From the NCBI GenBank assembly GCA_963800235.1, contig CAWDAD010000001.1, positions 248,001 through 312,000 of the forward strand: a DNA stretch of 64,000 nt, in the 5' to 3' direction. This stretch comes from CAVVNP01 sp963800235. Lineage in GTDB: Bacteria; Actinomycetota; Acidimicrobiia; Acidimicrobiales; Iamiaceae. The notes under the pieces were generated by a model. That model had not been told where the DNA came from and searched no databases. It saw nothing but the letters and a program-made list of their open reading frames with translations. Of the stretch, positions 1 through 8,351 are shown one piece after another. The position numbers were made by a program, and so were the translations under genes. Position 1 is the first letter of the stretch; each line of letters starts with the position of its first letter.

Positions 1-378
1 GTAGGGGGTGTACGCCGTGTACCAGGCCGGGTTCTCGAGCACGTTGCGGCGGATGACCGGCGGGGTCACCGTGCCGTGGTAGCCGAGGCCGATCATCGGC
101 CGGCCCGGTCGGTTGGCCGCGGCCAGGCCCGCCAGCTCGGCCTGGGCCTCGGCCTCGCCCACCGCCGGCGGGAGGTCGAGCCGGTCGAGGAGCTGGATGG
201 CCGACGGGATGGCGGCGTCGGTCAGCGCGTCGAGCGTCTCGTGGCCGAGGGCGTCCAGCATCACCTGCTGGTCCTCGACCGACGGGCCGATGTGGCGATC
301 CGCGAACGGGCGGGCACCGGTGGCGGGGTCGACCGGGGGGGCCTCGTCGGACGGGGCGGGGGACGGGGCGGTGGACAC
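1..378 (-). CDS. gcvP: Glycine dehydrogenase (decarboxylating), N-terminal part
   Basis: This is the N-terminus of the P protein of the glycine cleavage system, which decarboxylates glycine with pyridoxal phosphate and passes the aminomethyl group to the lipoyl H protein. The family signature FADRHIGPS appears near residue 24, followed by EDQQVMLDALG and, near the window edge, GYHGTVTPPVIRRNVLENP and AWYTAYTP. The GTG start at 378 is preceded by GAGGAG at a six-base distance. The gene runs off the left edge, so only about 126 of roughly 950 residues are present and the lysine that binds the cofactor is outside. It lies directly downstream of a glycine riboswitch, which fits its role. Confidence 0.93.
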   Translation of the reverse strand, partial: MSTAPSPAPSDEAPPVDPATGARPFADRHIGPSVEDQQVMLDALGHETLDALTDAAIPSAIQLLDRLDLPPAVGEAEAQAELAGLAAANRPGRPMIGLGYHGTVTPPVIRRNVLENPAWYTAYTPY

Positions 379-440
379 GGCGGGCTCCTCGGGTCGTCGG
401 GACGTCGGGGTCGTCGGCCGTGGCGGACCGGCGACCTCCC

Positions 441-620
441 CCGCTGTCATGGGACCTGAGAGCTTCGCCCGGAGGCTTGCACCGTCGGTGAGGCGGCGGA
501 CCGCCTGCTTTCCAGCGTTGCCTCGACCGGGCGGTACGGGTGCCTGAGAGATTCCGGGGAGGACGTTGCTCCTTCGGCGTCCCCACGTCGTCGGAGGGAC
601 TCTCCCGCTCGGTGTCGGCG
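441..620 (-). ncRNA. Tandem glycine riboswitch upstream of gcvP
   Basis: Read on the minus strand, the leader has the hallmarks of two consecutive glycine aptamers. The first has GCGGGAGAGTCC, then GCCGAAGGAGCAA and GGAATCTCTCAGGCA. The second has TGGAAAGC, then CACCGACGGTGCAAG and GAAGCTCTCAGGTCCC. It ends about 60 bases before the gcvP start. In known members, glycine binding to the paired aptamers switches on the cleavage system. The boundaries are estimated from the motifs rather than from a covariance model. Confidence 0.93.
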
Positions 621-759
621 GCGTCCCCGAGGCTACCGGGCGGGGGTGGCGGGACGGGCCTAGAGTGAGCCGCGATCAGGCGTCGGGCGCAGCTGGGTCC
701 CCACCGCCTGTCCGGTCCTCGCACGGTGCGGGGCCGTTCCGAGATCACGAGGGGAACCC

Positions 760-1365
760 ATGTCCAACGGGCGCAGGACCGCGTTCGTCGCGGTCGTCCT
801 GACCACCCTGCTCGTCGTCGCCGGTTGCGGCGGCGGGGGCAAGAGCACCGCCGACAAGCTCGCCGAGAAGCTCACCGGCTGCTCGAACATCAGCGACAAC
901 GGCTCCAAGGCCAAGTGCGGCAACACCAACATCGACGCGTCGGGGAACGCCTCGCTGCCCGAGGGGTTCCCCCAGGAGCTGGCCCCGCCGAAGGGCACCA
1001 AGCTGCTGCTCTCCAACAGCACCACCAGCAACGGCGTCAAGACGTGGACCGCCACCGGCACGATCAACGGCAAGACCTCGGACATCGCCAAGCAGCTCGA
1101 GCAGTCGCTGAAGTCCCACGGCTACACCGTCGACTCCACCTCCACCTCGGGCGCCGGCATCGCCGGGGGGACCATCAGCGGCCACAACGGCACCTACCGG
1201 GTGGACGACATCGTCGCCGACAACCCGTCGGGGCAGGGCGGCAGCGTCTCCATCACGGTGTCGGTGAGCCAGCTCACCCAGGCCGAGAAGGACAGCTACT
1301 CGTCGAACGACACGTCCTCGACGAGCGACACCTCCTCGACGAGCGACTCGGCCGCCACCGGCTGA
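760..1365 (+). CDS. Predicted lipoprotein of unknown function
   Basis: The protein of 201 residues has a lipoprotein signal: a short basic start, a hydrophobic stretch from about residue 8 to 21, and the lipobox VAGC with the lipidated cysteine at residue 23. The mature part is polar, with an Asn/Ser-rich region containing two further cysteines (CSNIS and KAKCGN), and ends in a Ser/Thr/Asp repeat tail (TSSTSD). A good ribosome site (AGGGGAA) precedes the ATG. No enzyme motif is visible. It is divergent from gcvP and convergent with the next gene. An extracytoplasmic binding or structural role is possible, but nothing in the sequence decides it. Confidence 0.75.
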   Translation: MSNGRRTAFVAVVLTTLLVVAGCGGGGKSTADKLAEKLTGCSNISDNGSKAKCGNTNIDASGNASLPEGFPQELAPPKGTKLLLSNSTTSNGVKTWTATGTINGKTSDIAKQLEQSLKSHGYTVDSTSTSGAGIAGGTISGHNGTYRVDDIVADNPSGQGGSVSITVSVSQLTQAEKDSYSSNDTSSTSDTSSTSDSAATG

Positions 1366-1416
1366 CCGGCGGGCGTCCGGGCGCTGCCCCCGTCCGCCCG
1401 TCCTGTCGTCCCGGCG

Positions 1417-2598
1417 TCAGTCGGCCGGCGTGGCCTCCGCCTGCTGCTCCTTCTCGGCGTGGTGCTTCTGGATCGCGTCCATGACCGCGCCGCCGGCGGC
1501 GCCGATGAAGCTGGGCCGGTTCTCCGCCGCCCAGTCGCGCGACCGGGTCAGCGAGCCGGCGGAGCCCTGGAACCGGGGGAAGACCTCCCGGGCGAGCAGC
1601 TCGTAGGAGCGGTGGGTCGCGGCCCGGTCGGCCCAGTCGTGGCCCATGCAGAGGAAGGTGCCGAACCCGCCGGACTGCTCGCGGAGCCGCTCGATCTGGG
1701 CGGCGACGTCGTCGGGGGTGCCGATCACCGCGAACCCCGAGGCGTTCATGGCGTCGGCCAGCTCGCGGGCCACGGTCGTGTCTGGCGCCAGCGGCAGGGC
1801 GGCGACCCGCTGGAAGTAGTCGACCCAGGCGGCCAGCCCGAACTCGACGTCCGCGTAGGCCTGCTCCTTGGTCTCGGCCACGTGGACCGGCGCGACGAGG
1901 CGCCAGCTCCGCCGGTCGGCGGCCTGTCCGAACCGGTCGGCCCGCTCCTCGACGACCTCCCAGTGCGACCCCAGCAGGTCGAAGCCGCCCTGGCTGGTGG
2001 CCCCGATCGACAGCAGCGAGCAGCCGAAGCGGCCGGCGGCGCGCGGTCCGGCCGGCGAGATCTGGGCGGCCACCGCCACCTCGAACCGCGGCTGGGAGTA
2101 CGGCAGCAGCTGCAGGCGGGCCTCGTTGAGCGTGAACCAGTCGGTCGACATCGAGACGGTCTCACCGGCCAGCAGGCCGAGGATCGCCTCGAGGCCCTCC
2201 TCCATCATGTCGCGCTGCCGGCCGACCTCGATGCCCATCATGAAGGCGTCCGACGGCAGGGCGCCCGGGCCGCACCCGAGCATGATCCGGCCCCGGGTCA
2301 GGTGGTCGAGCAGCACCATGCGGTCGGCCAGCATCAGCGGGTGGTGGTAGGGCAGGGAGCTGACCCCGGTGCCGAGGCGGATGCGGCTGGTCCGCTGGGC
2401 CACGGTGGCGATGAAGACCTCGGGGCTGGCGATGATCTCGTAGCCGGCCGAGTGGTGCTCGCCGATCCAGGCCTCGTCGTAGCCGAGCCGGTCGAGGTGC
2501 TCGATCCACGCCAGGTCGTCGTGCAGGGCCAGGGTCGGGTTCTGCCCGACCGGGTGGAAGGGGGCGAGGAAGATCCCGAAGCGCAGCGGCCAGTCCAT
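1417..2598 (-). CDS. LLM-class flavin-dependent oxidoreductase
   Basis: This 393-residue protein belongs to the bacterial luciferase-like monooxygenase superfamily, which uses reduced F420 or FMN. Family features in order are an N-terminal barrel strand FGIFLAPFHP, the YDEAWIGEHHSAGYE segment, RIRLGTGVSSLPYHHPL, and LTRGRIMLGCGPG. The substrate cannot be read from the sequence. I chose the ATG at 2598, because the barrel begins right after it; an in-frame upstream start would run through a perfect palindrome at 2616-2635. That palindrome lies in the 60-base gap after the aldolase-like gene and is a likely operator for this gene. Confidence 0.85.
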   Translation of the reverse strand: MDWPLRFGIFLAPFHPVGQNPTLALHDDLAWIEHLDRLGYDEAWIGEHHSAGYEIIASPEVFIATVAQRTSRIRLGTGVSSLPYHHPLMLADRMVLLDHLTRGRIMLGCGPGALPSDAFMMGIEVGRQRDMMEEGLEAILGLLAGETVSMSTDWFTLNEARLQLLPYSQPRFEVAVAAQISPAGPRAAGRFGCSLLSIGATSQGGFDLLGSHWEVVEERADRFGQAADRRSWRLVAPVHVAETKEQAYADVEFGLAAWVDYFQRVAALPLAPDTTVARELADAMNASGFAVIGTPDDVAAQIERLREQSGGFGTFLCMGHDWADRAATHRSYELLAREVFPRFQGSAGSLTRSRDWAAENRPSFIGAAGGAVMDAIQKHHAEKEQQAEATPAD

Positions 2599-2615
2599 GG
2601 GCGCATGCTGACCGT

Positions 2616-2635
2616 CCTTGACCGGCCGGTCAAGG
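2616..2635. promoter_or_regulatory. Perfect 20-bp palindrome, candidate operator
   Basis: The sequence is a perfect inverted repeat with no spacer and the central core TTGACCGGCCGGTCAA. It ends 18 bases upstream of the oxidoreductase start. Symmetry, length and position match operators of TetR-type repressors, and there is no T-run to suggest a terminator. No regulator gene lies next to it. Confidence 0.6.
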
Positions 2636-2658
2636 AACACCCGCTCGCGCGGACGGGC

Positions 2659-3423
2659 TCAGTCGAACAGGTCGGGCTCCGCCTCCTCGATCCACGAGAA
2701 GAGCGGCTGCCCGCTGAACCAGCCGGCGAACTCGCTGCCCACCTGGCCGTGGGTGAGGTGCGCCACCTCGGGGTCGATGGGCTGCGGGGTGCCGGCGGCC
2801 CGGGCGGCCAGCTCGGCCTGGCAGGTGCGCTCCATGCTGGTGAACCAGTAGATGCACTCCTCGACGCTCTTGCCGACGGTGAGCAGGCCGTGGTTCTTCA
2901 GGATCACCGCCTTGTGGCCGCCGAGGGCGTGGGCCAGCTTCTTGCCCTCCTCGGGGTCGTCGACCACGCCCGTGTAGTCGTCGTAGAGGCCGTGGTCCTC
3001 GTAGAAGATGCACGAGTCCTGGGTCAGCGGCTCGAGCGTGCGCCCGAGGGCCGAGAAGGCCTTCCCGTAGACCGAGTGCGAGTGGGCGGCGGCGATCACG
3101 TCGGGCCGGGCGGCGTGGACCTGGGAGTGGATGGCGAAGGCCGCCTGGTTCACCGGCCAGGTGCCTTCCACGACCGTGCCCTGGTGATCGACGCAGATCA
3201 GGTCCGAGACGCGGATCTGCTTGAAGTTCATGCCGAAGGGGTTCACCCAGAAGCGATCGGTGTGCTCGGGGTCGCGGACGGTGATGTGACCGGCCACGCC
3301 CTCGTCGAACCCGAACCGTCCGAACAGCCGGAAGGCGGCGGCCAGCTTCTGCTTGCGGTGGACCCGCTCCTCGTCCGGGCTGCGGTCGACCACCATCTGC
3401 GGTGGGGTGCGCTTCGATGCCAT
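2659..3423 (-). CDS. Class II aldolase/adducin-family protein
   Basis: The 254-residue protein matches the class II aldolase/adducin fold, in which a metal held by histidines supports aldol cleavage, epimerisation or decarboxylation of sugar-like or keto-acid substrates. Visible signatures are GHITVRDPEH near the N-terminus, the HSHSVYGKAF metal motif near the middle, and ILKNHGLLTVGKSVEECIY with the third histidine. The ATG at 3423 has GGAGG seven bases upstream and is preferred over an earlier in-frame start. It precedes the flavin oxidoreductase in the same direction, so the two may form a small catabolic unit. The exact substrate is unknown. Confidence 0.85.
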   Translation of the reverse strand: MASKRTPPQMVVDRSPDEERVHRKQKLAAAFRLFGRFGFDEGVAGHITVRDPEHTDRFWVNPFGMNFKQIRVSDLICVDHQGTVVEGTWPVNQAAFAIHSQVHAARPDVIAAAHSHSVYGKAFSALGRTLEPLTQDSCIFYEDHGLYDDYTGVVDDPEEGKKLAHALGGHKAVILKNHGLLTVGKSVEECIYWFTSMERTCQAELAARAAGTPQPIDPEVAHLTHGQVGSEFAGWFSGQPLFSWIEEAEPDLFD

Positions 3424-3528
3424 CGGGAGCCTCCGTCCGGGTCGTGTCACGGCCAAGCCTAGGTGCGGCCGGGCCGGAGCCGGAGCCCGAGGGCGGCTGC
3501 CGTCACGGGCCCCGGGCGAGCGCCGTGG

Positions 3529-4518
3529 TCAGTCGGGCCCGTCCGCCTCGAGCGGGTCCTCGTCCGCCGCCGGGAGGGTCTCGAACTGCACCTCGTACTC
3601 GGGGCGACGGACCTCCATGGCCGCCAACCGGGCGAAGGTCCGGCGGTCGCCCTCGAGCAGCGGGGGCTGGGTGATCGACCGGGGCCACAGCCGATAGGCG
3701 TGCACGACGTTGACCTCGGCCGCCAGCAGGGTCAGCTGCGCGGCGAGGTACAGCCAGGACAGCAGGGCGATGACGATGGCGAAGAACCCGTAGACGTCGC
3801 CGGCGTGGCTCAAGGTGCGGGTCACGTACCAGTTGGCCAGCAGCTGCAGCGCCTGCCAGGCCACCGTCGCCAGCGCCGCCCCCAGGAAGACGTCGCGCCA
3901 CCCGAGGGGAGCGGCGGTCAGCAGCATGAAGGCGGCGGTGAACATGAGGAGGGTCAACGCCACCGAGCCCACGTAGGCGAGGGGGCGGGCGGCGCCGACC
4001 AGCACGTCGCCGGCCAGGATCGACAGGCCGCCGGAGGCGAGCAGGGTCGACCCGATGGCGGCGACGGTGACCGCGGCCCGCGCCTGGCGCAGGTAGACGT
4101 TGGGCCACCGCACGTACGGGACGTTCCACACCGCGTTCAAGGCCGCCTCCATGGCCCGGCCCACCCCGATGGCGCCGTAGGCGGTGCCCGCCGCGCCCAC
4201 CGCCAGCGCCACCCCGCTGCCGCGGAGGGGATGTGACGTCGCCTTGAGCTGGGTGCCGATGATCGGGAAGTCGGCCAGCGCCGACGCCAGCACCTGGTGG
4301 CGCAGGTCGGGATGGCCTCCGAGGAGGAACCCGAGCCCGGTGGTGAGCAGCAGCAGGAGCGGGAACAGCGAGAACAGGCCCTGGTAGGCGACCTGGGAGG
4401 CGAGCGCGCCGGCCCGGTCGTTGCCGAACTTCTGGATCACCGCCCAGGGGAAGGCCACGACGGGGTGGCGGCGCTGGAAGGCGTCGACGCGCCGGACCTG
4501 CCGCTCGATGCGGTTCAC
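3529..4518 (-). CDS. YihY/BrkB-family inner membrane protein
   Basis: The product of 329 residues has the YihY/BrkB family layout: an amphipathic start, the motif RAGALASQVAYQGLFSLFPL at about residues 31-50, then roughly six hydrophobic segments including LLLLLTTGLGFLL, VALTLLMFTAAFMLLT and FFAIVIALLSWLYLAAQLTLL. The C-terminal 50 residues are hydrophilic. The family was once called RNase BN; its actual function is not settled. The GTG start overlaps the stop of the upstream MFS gene as GTGA, and GGAGGG lies just upstream, so translation is probably coupled. Confidence 0.85.
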   Translation of the reverse strand: MNRIERQVRRVDAFQRRHPVVAFPWAVIQKFGNDRAGALASQVAYQGLFSLFPLLLLLTTGLGFLLGGHPDLRHQVLASALADFPIIGTQLKATSHPLRGSGVALAVGAAGTAYGAIGVGRAMEAALNAVWNVPYVRWPNVYLRQARAAVTVAAIGSTLLASGGLSILAGDVLVGAARPLAYVGSVALTLLMFTAAFMLLTAAPLGWRDVFLGAALATVAWQALQLLANWYVTRTLSHAGDVYGFFAIVIALLSWLYLAAQLTLLAAEVNVVHAYRLWPRSITQPPLLEGDRRTFARLAAMEVRRPEYEVQFETLPAADEDPLEADGPD

Positions 4519-6011
4519 GGCGCCCCCTCCGTGCTCGGCGCCCGAGGTGGGCGTGATCCCGACGACGGGGGGCTTCCGGGCGGATCGAACGCGCCCGCCG
4601 GCTCGGGGGCCTCGTCCTCGGAGGCGTCGCCACGGGCCCGGGCGGCGTCGACCACGTACCGGTGACGGGCGAGGAGCAGCACGACCGCCGCCACGGCGAG
4701 AGGCACGACCATCACCACGAAGGTGGGCTCCAGCCCGTCGCCGTGGGGTCCGGCGAAGACGTGCTGCGCCAGGGCGCCGAACGCGAGCGGCGCCGCCGCC
4801 TCCAGCCCCATCCGGGTCACGCTTCGGATCGCTTCGGCCCGGCCCCACAGGTTCGACGGCACCACGTCGAGCCGGGCGGCGTCGAGCGGCGGCGTGGACA
4901 CCCCGAAGAAGAAGGCGGCGGCGACGAACAGGGGCAGGGCCAGCGCGACGGAGGTCACCACGACGGCCGGGGTGAGGCACGTCCCCAGGGCGAGGAGGGC
5001 GACCGCGGGGACGAGCAGGCGGGCGTCGCGGCGGCCCCGGTCCTGGAGGTGGTCGGCGAGTCGGCCGCCGGTCATCACCCCGGCCAGGCCGCCGGCGCCC
5101 AGGACGAAGAGCAGCAGCGACGCGGTGGTCCGGGCGATGCCGAAGTGGTCGATCACGTAGGTGACGCCAAAGGCGCGGACGCCGGCGAACAGGTAGTAGG
5201 CGAGCGACGAGGCGGCGATGAGCACGACGTTGGTCCGGATCGAGAGGATCTGGCGGGTCGATCGCCACAGGGACTGGTGCCGGCCCCTCGCGCCCGTCGC
5301 CGCGGACGTGGCCCGGTCGGACGTCCGTCCGTCCGCTTCCGGCGACGAGGTCGTCCGGCGGTCGTTGCCTCCCCGCTCGGGCTCCGGCGTGCGGTGGAGG
5401 AGCCACATCACCAGCCCGGAGGGGACGACCAGGACGAGGTAGGCGATCCGCCAGGAGCTGAGCGACGCGAGCGAGCCGGCCAGCGCCACCCCCACACCGG
5501 TGCCGATGAGCTCGCCGCTGATGACCATGCCGAGCACGTGGCCCCGGCTGCGGTCGGGGAACCAGTCGCCGACCAGCGAGAGGACAGCCGGGTAGGCCGC
5601 CGCGGTGAGGGCGCCGAGCCCGGCCCGGCTGGCCAGCAGCCAGGTGAACGACGGCGAGATCGCCTCGGCGACCACCGACGCCGACCAGAGGGCCACCACC
5701 GCGAGGAGCAGGCGGGTCCGGTCGACCCGGTCGACCAGGGACCCGAACACCAGCGACCCCCCGGCGCCCACCACCCCACCCACGGTCAGGAGCAGCCCGA
5801 TGTCGGTGTGCCCCACCGAGAAGGCCGCCTCGAGGTCCGGCACGGTCGCGCTGATCGCGCCCTTGTCCGCGGTGTCGAGGGCGAGGACGGCGCCCAGCAC
5901 GAGCACGACCCGCGCCTGCTCCGGTCCGCCGGCGCTGGCGAGGAAGCGGTTCCAGACGGCGCGCACCGGGCCCGGGTGGCGTGCCGGCGACCGGGAAGCG
6001 GTGCTCGTCAC
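4515..6011 (-). CDS. MFS transporter
   Basis: A major facilitator protein with about twelve hydrophobic segments. The typical loop after helix 2 is seen as GSLVDRVDRTRLLL, and the WFPDRSRGHVLG motif resembles the loop of sugar-phosphate or spinster-like transporters. A polar insertion rich in Asp, Arg and Thr separates the two halves. The start is uncertain. A GTG at 6011 gives 498 residues beginning MTSTASRSP; the frame stays open to 6152 but that extension is an implausible His/Arg run. The stop overlaps the next gene by four bases. The substrate is unknown. Confidence 0.85.
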   Translation of the reverse strand: MTSTASRSPARHPGPVRAVWNRFLASAGGPEQARVVLVLGAVLALDTADKGAISATVPDLEAAFSVGHTDIGLLLTVGGVVGAGGSLVFGSLVDRVDRTRLLLAVVALWSASVVAEAISPSFTWLLASRAGLGALTAAAYPAVLSLVGDWFPDRSRGHVLGMVISGELIGTGVGVALAGSLASLSSWRIAYLVLVVPSGLVMWLLHRTPEPERGGNDRRTTSSPEADGRTSDRATSAATGARGRHQSLWRSTRQILSIRTNVVLIAASSLAYYLFAGVRAFGVTYVIDHFGIARTTASLLLFVLGAGGLAGVMTGGRLADHLQDRGRRDARLLVPAVALLALGTCLTPAVVVTSVALALPLFVAAAFFFGVSTPPLDAARLDVVPSNLWGRAEAIRSVTRMGLEAAAPLAFGALAQHVFAGPHGDGLEPTFVVMVVPLAVAAVVLLLARHRYVVDAARARGDASEDEAPEPAGAFDPPGSPPSSGSRPPRAPSTEGAP

Positions 6012-6159
6012 GTCGACACCCCCCGGCACCGCCGCACCGGGAAGGGCGGTCGGGGTGGGGACGGTGACGTGCGTGGACTCCCTCGGGTGGCGGTGGCGGT
6101 GGCGGTGGCCCCGCGGTCTCCTGCCCGAACTGTCCGGATGCCCTTGGACCACCCACGGA

Positions 6160-6175
6160 TCACCCGATCGGGTGA
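6160..6175. promoter_or_regulatory. Perfect 16-bp palindrome TCACCCGATCGGGTGA
   Basis: A symmetric element midway between two divergent genes, with near-symmetric flanks (GGA and ACC). This is a typical place and form for a dimeric repressor site acting on one or both genes. Confidence 0.5.
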
Positions 6176-6192
6176 ACCGAGCGCCGCTGACG

Positions 6193-6219
6193 GCTGCCGG
6201 GAGGGGGTCTCCCGGCAGC
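6193..6219. promoter_or_regulatory. Hairpin with perfect 11-bp stem upstream of the TPR-like gene
   Basis: GCTGCCGGGAG and CTCCCGGCAGC are perfect complements around the five-base loop GGGGT. In the plus-strand transcript this lies about 110 bases before the gene and could act as an attenuator or a protein site. No T-run follows. Confidence 0.45.
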
Positions 6220-6327
6220 GGAGGCCCCGCGTGGGCGGGCGCTTTGGGTTGAAGGTGAGGAGTGACCGGCCGATGGGAACACCCACCGCGGCCGCCGGTC
6301 GCGCCTCGTCATCGAAAGGGAAGCAGC

Positions 6328-8240
6328 TTGGCGTCGTCGGGGTCTCGGGGGACGAGGGGGGCGCTGCCCGGGCGCGTCCGGCTCGTGCTGCCCGTCGACG
6401 GCCAGCTCCCGCCCTGGACCGCCGGCAGCGGCTGGCGCGCCGTCGTCGTCGCGGGCGGCGCGGACCGTCCGCCCGAGCAGGTCCTCGCCGGGGCCAAGCC
6501 GTCGCCGCTCACGGCCCGGGCCGAGCGGGCCCTGGTGGCCGCCATGGCCGCGCCCGACCTCGACCGGCTCCGGAAGCTGGCCGAGGCCTCGGGAGACCTG
6601 CAGCCGCTCGCCGCCCTGGTGCTGGCCCTGCGGACGGCGGGGGACGACCCGCTGCACGCCGAGCCGGCACTGCGGTCGGCGGTGGACTCGGGTGCCGAGC
6701 CGTGGAACCACAAGATCCTGCGCAAGTACCTCCCCGACCTGCTGGTGTGCGTGGTCCTGGCGCCGGGCGTGCGGGCCTGCGTGCCGCTCGACCAGACCGG
6801 TGTGGCCCTGCTGCAGGCCGAGCTGCTCCAGGCGACCGGGCACACCGTCGAGGCGATCGAGGTGCTCGAGCAGGCGCCGATGTCCGGGGTCGTCGGGATC
6901 GCCCTGGCCGCCGCCTACCTGGCCACCGGACGCAGCAGACGCGGTGGTGTCGCTGACCGACCAGCTCAACAACATCGACGACTTCTCCGCCCTCGGCTTC
7001 GTCGCCCGGGCCGTCGCCCTGCGGACCCTCGGCCGGGAGGCCGACGCCCTGGAGTCGCTCGACCGGGCCCTGTCCTGGCCGGACCGGCACCCGGGGGTGA
7101 TCGCCGCCGCCCTGGAGGAGCGGGCGGGCATGCTCGGCCAGGCCGGGGAGTCCCTCGCCGCCCAGGCCGACCTCGAGCGGCTGCGAGGCATCGACCGCAC
7201 CGTCTCGGACCAGGCGGCCGCCACCGGCGGGCCGGCCGCTCCGGCGGCGGTCGAGCCCGATGACGACGAGGCCGAGCAGGACCCCCTCGCCGACGCCCGG
7301 GCCCGGGTGCGTCGCCAGCTGCGGGGCACCGGCCGGCCCGGGACCTTCGGGGGGCGCCACCACCGCACCTACCGGCGGGAGGTCGAGGAGATCCTCGCCA
7401 CCGAGCACCTGCAGACCGCCGAGAGCCTGCTGCTCGGGCTCATGGACGCGGTCGAGGACGAGGCCGAGGAGACCGGTCAGGGCATCGAGCCGACCTACTA
7501 CCTGACCCTCGCCGACCTCTTCGACGCCAACGGCTTCGAGCCCGAGCGGGCTGCGGTGCTCGAGCGCTACCAGGCCGCCCTGCGCCGGTACGGCTCCCGC
7601 GAGGGCGATGCGGTCCAGGCGGTCGCCGACCGGCCGCCGATGCGCGCCGGCGGCGCCCCCACCGGCGAGGTCGCCACCGGGACCGGCGCGCCGATCCCGC
7701 CCGAGCCGCCGGTTCCGGAACCGGTGGCCGTGCCGCCGGCTGCCATGGACCCCGGCAACCGCACCGCAGCCGGCTTCTCCGCCGCCGGGACCGGGGTGCT
7801 CGGGGCGACCCGACCGACCGGGGCGGTCGACGGCGGAGCGGACGCCACGCCCGAGGTCGTCGAGACGAGCACCGGCGAGCCGGGGGCCGGGGAGCCGGAG
7901 GCCGGTGGCGGGTCGGGCGACGAGGAGCGGGGCGACGATCCGGAGCAGGGCCACGAACCCGGTCCCGACGAGTCGCGGTCCCGACGAACCGGGGCCCGAC
8001 GAACCGGGGCCCGACGAACCGGGCCCCGACGAACCGGGCGAGCAGGGCGCCGACGACGACGGGAGCGGACCGGCGTCGCCCCCGCCCGCCCTCGACCGGG
8101 ACGCCATCCGGGCCCGTCTGGCCAAGGCGCAGCCCCGCGGCACCGACGCCCCGCGCGGGGGCCCGCCGGTGCGGCGCCCGACCGGTCCGGCCACCTCGAG
8201 CGGCCTCCCGTCCCGGGCGGCCCCGCGCGTCACCGCCTGA
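6328..8240 (+). CDS. TPR-like protein with acidic/Pro-rich tail, two apparent frameshifts
   Basis: No named family is recognised. The N-terminal half is alpha-helical and Ala/Leu-rich, with helix pairs resembling tetratricopeptide repeats (LRKLAEASGDLQPLAALVLAL, ALESLDRALSWPDRHPGVIA). A conserved-looking central part is HHRTYRREVEEILATEHLQT. The tail is Gly/Pro/Glu-rich with GPDEP repeats and ends in ALDRDAIRARLAKAQPRG. The frame shifts by +1 near 6937 and again near 7976, the second inside a 15-bp tandem repeat; correcting both gives about 636 residues. I chose TTG at 6328 behind AAAGGGA; GTG at 6262 is an alternative. It is followed by a receptor kinase gene and may serve the same pathway. 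Confidence 0.6.
7961..8036 (+). repeat. Tandem ~15-bp repeat encoding GPDEP
   Basis: Five imperfect copies of a unit like GGTCCCGACGAACCG lie in tandem. The first copy is 16 bases, which puts the reading frame out by one; the following copies are regular. This is a plausible slippage site in the tail of the TPR-like gene. Confidence 0.75.
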
Positions 8241-8351
8241 TCCGCGCCGACCCCGCCTGGCGGCTCGGGCCCGCCGCTCGACCGGCACCGGGCGCCGAGG
8301 GGCGCCCGGACCGGTTGGTATGCTCGCCCCTTCCCGAGCAGGAGGCAGCGG

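Larger units (their letters stand above)
6012..6327. other. Divergent intergenic region with two inverted repeats
   Basis: This 316-base stretch separates the minus-strand MFS gene from the plus-strand TPR-like gene. It holds a GGCGGT-repeat tract near 6088-6105, a perfect palindrome at 6160-6175 and a hairpin at 6193-6219. No credible gene is seen in it, although the TPR gene could start as early as 6262. Confidence 0.6.

Noticed and set aside
3529..6156. An 875-codon minus-strand frame spanning two genes
   Set aside because: Only its C-terminal 329 codons code for the YihY protein; the rest is out of frame with the MFS gene and Arg/Pro-rich.
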